A stretch of DNA of 64,000 nt from Pararhizobium gei. GTDB taxonomy: Bacteria; Pseudomonadota; Alphaproteobacteria; Rhizobiales; Rhizobiaceae. Each line of letters opens with the position of its first letter. Position 1 is the stretch's first letter. The stretch spans positions 1,018,001 through 1,082,000 of the forward strand of contig NZ_CP119409.1 in NCBI RefSeq assembly GCF_029223885.1, written 5' to 3'. Positions 27,167 through 32,987 of the stretch are shown one piece after another. The position numbers and the translations under genes were made by a program. The notes below the pieces were generated by a model, which was not told where the DNA came from, made no database searches, and worked only from the letters and a program-made list of their open reading frames with translations.

Positions 27167-28141
27167 ATGACGAGCATTCTCACCAATTCGGCTGCAATGG
27201 CCGCTCTGTCCACGCTGCGTTCGATCAATGACGGCATGGAAACGACCCAGGGTCGCGTGTCCTCCGGCCTGCGCGTCGAAACGGCTGCGGACAATGCTGC
27301 CTACTGGTCGATCGCAACGACAATGAAGTCGGACAACAAGGCGCTCTCCACCGTTCAGGACGCTCTCGGCCTTGGCGCTGCCAAGACGGATACCGCCTAT
27401 ACAGGTCTCGACAATGCCCTCGACGTCATTTCCGAAATCAAGGCCAAGCTCGTTGCTGCCCGCGAACCGGGCGTCGACAAGCTGAAGATCAACAAGGAAA
27501 TCACCGAACTCAAGAACCAGCTGGTTTCGACGTCACAGTCGGCGTCCTTCTCAGGCGAAAACTGGCTCTACAACGAGAGCGCCACCGCCATCGGCACCAA
27601 GGAAATGGTTGGCTCGTTCACCCGTTCGGCCGCCGGCACGGTCTCTGTCGGCATCGTGAGCTTCGATGCTTCAACGTCGGTTCTGATCGACACGAAAAAT
27701 GCGTCGCTCGGTCAACTGACCAAGGCTGTCGCGATTGCACAGCCGAACGGTGCAACGGCTGCCACCACGGCAAACGCCACCTACCACCTGATCTTGGCTG
27801 CAGGCGGCACGGCGCCGACTGGCTCGACCCTCATCGTTCTGACGGCGACGACCACCGACGACGAAATCGAAGGCATGATCAGTGCCGTCGACAAGATGTT
27901 CGGCAGCCTGACGGATGCTGCGGCCACCCTCGGTGCGACGAACCTGCGCATTTCCATGCAGGACGACTTCATGGCCGATCTGATGGACGTGATCGACAAG
28001 GGCGTCGGCCGCCTCGTCGATGCCGACATGAACGAAGAATCGACACGCCTCAAGGCGCTGCAGACACAGCAGCAGCTCGGTATCCAGGCGCTCTCGATCG
28101 CCAACTCCAACTCGGAAAACATCCTGTCGCTCTTCCGTTAA
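27167..28141 (+). CDS. flaB: Flagellin (second of three)
   Basis: A 324-residue flagellin with the same length and plan as the first. The terminal regions are nearly identical; differences are concentrated at about residues 20-40, 80-100, 115-125, 150-185 and 235-270. The DNA of the two genes shares long identical tracts, for example in the region coding for AVAIAQPNGATAATTANATYHLI. It has its own leader and its own terminator. By order it corresponds to FlaB of S. meliloti, but with only three genes the lettering is uncertain. Confidence 0.92.
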   Translation: MTSILTNSAAMAALSTLRSINDGMETTQGRVSSGLRVETAADNAAYWSIATTMKSDNKALSTVQDALGLGAAKTDTAYTGLDNALDVISEIKAKLVAAREPGVDKLKINKEITELKNQLVSTSQSASFSGENWLYNESATAIGTKEMVGSFTRSAAGTVSVGIVSFDASTSVLIDTKNASLGQLTKAVAIAQPNGATAATTANATYHLILAAGGTAPTGSTLIVLTATTTDDEIEGMISAVDKMFGSLTDAAATLGATNLRISMQDDFMADLMDVIDKGVGRLVDADMNEESTRLKALQTQQQLGIQALSIANSNSENILSLFR

Positions 28142-28184
28142 GCCGGGCGCAGCCTGGCCGCCGGATCGGCAGCCTCCAATCAGG

Positions 28185-28216
28185 AAACCGCGTCCCGGAA
28201 GGGGCGCGGTTTTTTC
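28185..28216 (+). terminator. Intrinsic terminator after second flagellin gene
   Basis: Arms AAACCGCGTCCC (28185-28196) and GGGGCGCGGTTT (28201-28212) form a 12-bp stem with one G-T pair and a four-base loop, followed by further T residues. It is about 44 bases after the stop. Confidence 0.92.
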
Positions 28217-28414
28217 GTTGAGGCCGCGCCCTCGCGGACCTTAACGATCTGGCAATAGACATTTCTTTCTGTTCATTTTGATTACCCGCTTGTTAATCCG
28301 TTTAAGAACTTGTTAACCATGTCGCTGTTAAACATGTCTTAAGCGATAGGCTGTCCCAGGGCAAAACAGTTGGACAGTTTGCATGATGCTGGTCCCGTCG
28401 CTGCCGGTTTCGAT

Positions 28415-28447
28415 CCGGAATGTTCCGTTTTCTTTCAAACTGGGGCA
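28415..28447 (+). promoter_or_regulatory. Leader element able to mask the third flagellin ribosome-binding site
   Basis: The block CCGGAATGTTCC (28415-28426) contains TGTTCC, which can pair with GGGGCA (28442-28447) using two G-U pairs. GGGGCA is the Shine-Dalgarno sequence seven bases before ATG 28455. Pairing is weaker than in the other two leaders. GGAATGTTCC is also itself a short inverted repeat. Confidence 0.45.
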
Positions 28448-28454
28448 ATGACCA

Positions 28455-29423
28455 ATGACCAGCATCCTGACCAACGCGGCAGCAATGGCCGCTCTTCAAA
28501 CCTTGCGTGCAATCAACACAAACATGGAAGAAGTCCAGAGCCGCATTTCGTCCGGATATCGCGTCGAAACGGCTGCGGACAATGCAGCCTACTGGTCAAT
28601 TGCGACCACGATGCGCTCCGACAATGCCGCGCTCTCGACCGTGCAGGATGCGCTGGGCCTCGGTGCGGCAAAGATCGACACCTCCTATTCCGGCATGAGC
28701 GCGGCTATCGACGTGGTTTCCGAGATCAAGGCGAAACTGGTTGCTGCCCGCGAACCGGGCGTCGATAAGACCAAGATCAACAAGGAACTGACGGAACTTA
28801 AGAACCAGCTGGTTTCCACAGCGGAGTCCGCTTCCTTCTCCGGCGAAAACTGGCTTTACAACGACAGCGCGACCGCCGCCGGCGTCAAGTCGATCGTTGC
28901 TTCGTTCAATCGCTCGACCAATGGCACCGTCTCTGTTTCGACCCTCGACTACAACACGGCTGCCTCCATCCTGGTCGATACCAAGAATTCCTCGCTCGGC
29001 CAGCTGACAAAGGGGATCGGTATCGTTCAGCCGAACGGTGCGACAACGGCAAATGCGACCTACCACCTTGTCCTCGTGGCCGGCGGCACGGCACCCACGG
29101 GCTCGGTTCTGATTAACCTGACCGCCGCCACCACCGATGATGCGATGGAAGGCATGATCAGCGCCGTCGACAAGATCCTGAGCAACCTGACCGATGCCGC
29201 ATCGACTCTTGGTGCTATCACCAGCCGTATCGACATGCAGGAAAATTTCGTCGCCAACCTGATGGATGTGATCGACAAGGGCGTCGGCCGTCTGGTCGAT
29301 GCGGATATGAACGAGGAATCGACCCGCCTCAAGGCTCTCCAGACGCAACAGCAGCTCGGCGTTCAGGCACTGTCCATCGCCAATACCAATTCCGAAAATA
29401 TCCTCCGCCTGTTCCAGCAGTAA
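28455..29423 (+). CDS. Flagellin (third of three)
   Basis: A 322-residue flagellin, more divergent than the first two (start MTSILTNAAAMAALQTLRAINTNMEEVQSRISSG; end LSIANTNSENILRLFQQ). The core helices are conserved and the central variable region differs most (VKSIVASFNRSTNGTVSVSTLDYNTAASILVDTKN). In the S. meliloti order it would correspond to FlaD or FlaC. It has its own 313-base upstream region with repeated GTTAA-type AT-rich sequence near 28285-28340, and a group of hairpins follows it. Confidence 0.92.
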   Translation: MTSILTNAAAMAALQTLRAINTNMEEVQSRISSGYRVETAADNAAYWSIATTMRSDNAALSTVQDALGLGAAKIDTSYSGMSAAIDVVSEIKAKLVAAREPGVDKTKINKELTELKNQLVSTAESASFSGENWLYNDSATAAGVKSIVASFNRSTNGTVSVSTLDYNTAASILVDTKNSSLGQLTKGIGIVQPNGATTANATYHLVLVAGGTAPTGSVLINLTAATTDDAMEGMISAVDKILSNLTDAASTLGAITSRIDMQENFVANLMDVIDKGVGRLVDADMNEESTRLKALQTQQQLGVQALSIANTNSENILRLFQQ

Positions 29424-29470
29424 GAGGTGCAGACCGGATCGGCGGGCATCCATCCGGGTCATGAAGCCAA

Positions 29471-29575
29471 GGTTCCGATCATACTTAAATTCGGAACCCG
29501 CTCTTCCACCGTGCCGCCGGTCATCGGTGCGGTGGAAATGGTTGGACCGCGCTATTTGCCCGAGCGCGGTCCAAC
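29471..29575. repeat. Three consecutive inverted repeats after the flagellin genes
   Basis: First: GGTTCCGA (29471-29478) with TCGGAACC (29491-29498). Second: TTCCACCG (29504-29511) with CGGTGGAA (29530-29537). Third: a perfect 13-bp stem, 29541-29553 with 29563-29575, loop nine bases, followed by CACCGTTTT-like sequence. The third is the most likely flagellin terminator. Three in a row within 105 bases is unusual and could also be the folded part of a small RNA. Confidence 0.6.
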
Positions 29576-29598
29576 ACCGTTTTGACGACCTACACTTT

Positions 29599-29618
29599 CG
29601 CACAAGTTTGGCTGGATA
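29599..29618 (+). promoter_or_regulatory. Candidate flagellar promoter box of the motB operon
   Basis: CGCACAAG at 29599-29606, nine bases, then ATA at 29616-29618 (CTA in the other boxes). It starts 24 bases after the third hairpin and about 270 bases before ATG 29891, giving a long leader in which I see no separate gene. Confidence 0.55.
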
Positions 29619-29890
29619 GTCTCCGAACGCAGCCCCTTTTTCCGGCTGCCGCGCAATATGACTGTTGCGTTGCCAATGTATGCGGCGCCACCTGATGTTC
29701 GGATGGAGTGCCGGTACGGATCGAAAATGTCCGGGCGATTCGGGTTCCTGCCTGTCTCGTCCTGAAGGAGCATTCCGGAAGTGTCACAATCTGCTGTCAG
29801 AGGGCGTGGTTGCCAGATATCGACCAACATCGCGTCGCCGACCTGCGAAGCCGCGACGACCTGCGCAAACAGCGTAAGGGGAGCTGGGCA

Positions 29891-30547
29891 ATGAGCGCCT
29901 CGATCTCGCGATATCTCAAGGATTTCAGCGCACCGAAGATGAACCTTGCCATGACTCCGCCGCGCTACTTCCCCGATCTCGACGACGATCTCCCGGGTAG
30001 CCACGCGATTGAGATCAAGCCGCAGCCGGAACCCAGGATCGACATTGAAGCAGAACGGCGCGAAGCCTTTGCCGAGGGGCGGGCGCAAGCGCAAGCCGAA
30101 CAGCAGGCATTGCATGCGGCGGACACTGCCGCTTTGAACGAACGGCATGCGACGGAACTGGAAGCCCTGCGCAGGCGCTACGAAGATGAAGCCGCCGCGG
30201 CCATTTACGGGCGCTTCTCCGAAATCGGTTCCTATCTGGCGACGATGGTGTCCAACCATACGGCGCGCATGCTGGCGCCGGTCATGGATGAGATGCTGCG
30301 GGAAAAAGCGGTTGCGGACCTCGCTGTTCTGATCACCCAGTCTATCGGTGCCGGAGAGGGCTGCAAAATTACAGTCAAGGGACCATCGTCAATGTTCGAG
30401 GCGCTGAAGGCGCATCTTGGCGATGAAACCCTTGTCTTCCGCCATCAGGAGGCGGCCGATCCCGATCTCTCCGTCGAATTCGGCGACTCCATTCTTGTGA
30501 TGCGCATGGCCGCCTGGGCCGACAACGTCAGGAAGGTCCTCGCATGA
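29891..30547 (+). CDS. FliH-like flagellar export protein (candidate)
   Basis: A 218-residue protein read from ATG 29891, which has AGGGGAG eight bases upstream. The plan is that of FliH: a disordered N terminus, a central Ala/Glu/Arg/Gln-rich coiled coil (IEAERREAFAEGRAQAQAEQQALHAADTAALNERHATELEALRRRYEDE, about residues 52-100) and a globular C-terminal domain (KITVKGPSSMFEALKAHLGDETLVFRHQEAADPDLSVEFGDSILVMRM). FliH inhibits and docks the FliI ATPase. Sequence similarity is by pattern only. It overlaps motB by four bases, as does the unnamed gene before motB in S. meliloti. Confidence 0.62.
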   Translation: MSASISRYLKDFSAPKMNLAMTPPRYFPDLDDDLPGSHAIEIKPQPEPRIDIEAERREAFAEGRAQAQAEQQALHAADTAALNERHATELEALRRRYEDEAAAAIYGRFSEIGSYLATMVSNHTARMLAPVMDEMLREKAVADLAVLITQSIGAGEGCKITVKGPSSMFEALKAHLGDETLVFRHQEAADPDLSVEFGDSILVMRMAAWADNVRKVLA

Positions 30548-31677
30548 GCGAGAGCGAAGGCCATCATCATGGCAAAAACGAAATCATCATCATCAAGCGT
30601 CACAGCGGTGGCCATGAGGGACATCATGGTGGTGCGTGGAAAATCGCCTATGCCGACTTCATGACGGCAATGATGGCGTTCTTTCTGGTCATGTGGCTCA
30701 TCAATGCTGCCAATCCGCAGACCAAGGCTGCGCTGGCATCCTATTTCAACCCCGTCCAGCTGACCGATGCCAAGCCGTCCGAAAAGGGCGTCAAGCAGCC
30801 GGCCAAGGACGCTAAGGGCGAAGAGGACCAGATGAAATCCAAGACCGACGGCGCCGAGACAAAGACCGGCGGCTCGGCCAAGAACGGCGAAGACCTGACG
30901 GCAACCTCCGGTGAGGAAACGCAGTATTCGGATGCCGATTTTTTTGAAAATCCCTACTCGGTCCTGTCGGAGATCGTCAACGAAACCGGGCGAAACGCCA
31001 ATATCAGCGCCAAGGGCGAGGGCGGAGCATCGACTTCCGGTCCGGCCACCGGCGCAGATGGCGGCGAAGCCTATCGCGACCCATTCGATCCCGATTTCTG
31101 GACAAAGCAGGTCGAGCTGAAAAACGCAGCCCAGGGCGGCGATGCTCTGGAGGCTAAGGCCGGTCAGCCACAAGCCGATCCGGGCAAAAAGGATGAGGCG
31201 CAGGAAAAAGCGGCGGCGGAAGCGAAAACCCTGAAAGCCGAAATTGCCAAGGAAATCGGCGGTGCCGCCGGCAAGCTTGCCGAGGGCCTCGTCGTTACCC
31301 CGACGGAGGGTGGACTGCTGGTCACGATCAGCGAGCAGGCGGATACACCCATGTTCGGTCTCGGCTCGGCCGTTCCGGCGCGCGATATGGTGGTCGCCAT
31401 GGAAAAGCTTGGGAAAGTTCTGGGCCAGCGTCAGGGCGCAATCGCCATCCGCGGCCACACCGATGGCCGTCCTTTCAAGCGCGGCGCCTACGATAACTGG
31501 CGGTTGTCCTCCGACCGCGCCCAAAGCGCCTACTACATGCTGCTGCGCGGCGGCCTGCCCGAGGCACGCGTCAGCCAGATCAGCGGCTTTGCGGATAAGC
31601 GTCTCCAGGTTACGGGCGACCCCTTGGCGCCGGCAAACCGCCGTATCGAAATTCTGCTGCAGACAAACCAGGGTTGA
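30544..31677 (+). CDS. motB: Flagellar stator protein MotB
   Basis: A 377-residue inner-membrane protein. A His-rich cytoplasmic N terminus (HHHGKNEIIIIKRHSGGHEGHHGG) precedes the single membrane helix with the proton-carrying Asp38 (AYADFMTAMMAFFLVMWLINAA). A long Lys/Glu/Ala/Gly-rich periplasmic linker follows. The C-terminal OmpA-like peptidoglycan-binding domain contains AIRGHTDGRPFKRGAYDNWRLSSDRAQSAYYMLL. It pairs with MotA, encoded 15 kb away, and works with MotC. The linker is longer than in enterobacteria. Confidence 0.95.
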   Translation: MSESEGHHHGKNEIIIIKRHSGGHEGHHGGAWKIAYADFMTAMMAFFLVMWLINAANPQTKAALASYFNPVQLTDAKPSEKGVKQPAKDAKGEEDQMKSKTDGAETKTGGSAKNGEDLTATSGEETQYSDADFFENPYSVLSEIVNETGRNANISAKGEGGASTSGPATGADGGEAYRDPFDPDFWTKQVELKNAAQGGDALEAKAGQPQADPGKKDEAQEKAAAEAKTLKAEIAKEIGGAAGKLAEGLVVTPTEGGLLVTISEQADTPMFGLGSAVPARDMVVAMEKLGKVLGQRQGAIAIRGHTDGRPFKRGAYDNWRLSSDRAQSAYYMLLRGGLPEARVSQISGFADKRLQVTGDPLAPANRRIEILLQTNQG

Positions 31678-31680
31678 GCC

Positions 31681-32985
31681 ATGATGATGCTCATCCGCAA
31701 TCTTCTCCTTGGCGCTGCCATATTTCTGACCTTGCCGGCCATGGCCGTGCAGGCCTCGGAGCCGGACGTCTTGCCGCCATACAAGATGGTGCGGTCGCTG
31801 CAATACATTCAGGATACGATTATTCTGGGGGATCATTCGGCTGCCGAGATGCAAAGCTTTTTGCTCGGGGAGATCGACAAGAAACTCCGATCCGCGGAGC
31901 GCTTGGTTTTCGACGATCCGAGAAATGTGGATGCGGCATTCATCTATGCGATGAGCGGCGGAAATCCCGAGACGCTGTCCTATCTTGCAGACCGTGATAT
32001 TGAAGGAAATTTCGACAGCCGCATCGTTGACGCGCTCAGCCATTACCTCACCGGCAAGGGCGAGTTGATGGTCGAAAGCCTTCAGAAGGTAATTCCGGAG
32101 TACCGGACTGCGCGCATCGGTCCCTATCTCTATCTCGTGCTGGGCAACGGCATGGCGCAGCAGAACCCGAAGCAATCCTTGAAATACTATGATTCGGCGC
32201 GCTTGATGTCGCCGGGCAGCAATATCGAAGAGGCCGCACTACGACGCTCGGTGGCTCTCGCCACTCGGGCAGATATGCCGGACAAGGGATTTGCCTATTC
32301 CCTGTCCTATGCGCGGCGCTTTCTGACCTCCCCCTATGCAAGCCAGTTCGCTGATGTCTTCGTGGAATTGGCCGTTGCCAATTACAGCGCCGACACCGAA
32401 GGAAAAGTTCAGGAAATCCTGAGCTTCATGGACGGGCCGCGACAGCGCGAAGTCTATCTCCGGATCGCCCGGCGCGCCGCCATCGGCGGCATGCAGGAAC
32501 TGGCCTCGCTGGCGGCGAAGCGCGCGCAGTCCCTGTCGGATGGGGCAGACACTCGCGAAAACGCTTTGGCAAATCTATATTCCGGCCTTGTCGGCGTACC
32601 ATCGAGCGACATTATCGAGGCGGTGAACGGTATCCGGTCCATTCCGGAAGCCGACCTGTCGCCGCGCGATCGCGCCTTGCGGAACGCCGCCACGGCGATG
32701 GCCGAGGCTGTGCTGCGCGAACCCGCGGCAGATAGCCTGACGCAAGCGACGCCTCATAAAACCGATTTGCAAATTGAAAAGAGTACAGGCGCAGAAGAGA
32801 CGGGAAGCGGCGAAAGTCCATTTGCAGTATCGTCACCGGAACCGGTTCAGGACCTTGTCCAGCCGGCCGGCGATCTGCAGGCGGCATCGCCGCAAAAAAA
32901 CCCGCCAAATCCGGTTCTCGACGCGTTTTTGAGCACGGGTCGCTCCAAACTCGGCGAAATCGATGCCCTGCTGGGGAGGGAATGA
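31681..32985 (+). CDS. motC: Periplasmic motility protein MotC
   Basis: A 434-residue secreted protein with a signal peptide (about residues 1-25, ending AVQASE). It consists of helical, TPR-like repeats (YIYAMSGGNPETLSYLADRD; YLVLGNGMAQQNPKQSLKYYDSARLMSPGSNIEEAALRRSVALATRA) and a Pro/Glu/Ser-rich C terminus. MotC is specific to rhizobia, binds the periplasmic part of MotB and sets motor speed; MotE, at 23006, is its chaperone. It overlaps the next gene by four bases or abuts it. Confidence 0.92.
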   Translation: MMMLIRNLLLGAAIFLTLPAMAVQASEPDVLPPYKMVRSLQYIQDTIILGDHSAAEMQSFLLGEIDKKLRSAERLVFDDPRNVDAAFIYAMSGGNPETLSYLADRDIEGNFDSRIVDALSHYLTGKGELMVESLQKVIPEYRTARIGPYLYLVLGNGMAQQNPKQSLKYYDSARLMSPGSNIEEAALRRSVALATRADMPDKGFAYSLSYARRFLTSPYASQFADVFVELAVANYSADTEGKVQEILSFMDGPRQREVYLRIARRAAIGGMQELASLAAKRAQSLSDGADTRENALANLYSGLVGVPSSDIIEAVNGIRSIPEADLSPRDRALRNAATAMAEAVLREPAADSLTQATPHKTDLQIEKSTGAEETGSGESPFAVSSPEPVQDLVQPAGDLQAASPQKNPPNPVLDAFLSTGRSKLGEIDALLGRE

Positions 32986-32987
32986 GC

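Noticed and set aside
29471..29575. A CRISPR-like or tandem repeat array after the flagellins
   Set aside because: The three elements are unrelated inverted repeats of different sequence, with no repeated unit and no spacers.
30445..32175. A 576-codon open frame on the minus strand
   Set aside because: It is opposite motB and motC; no motif or start signal supports it.
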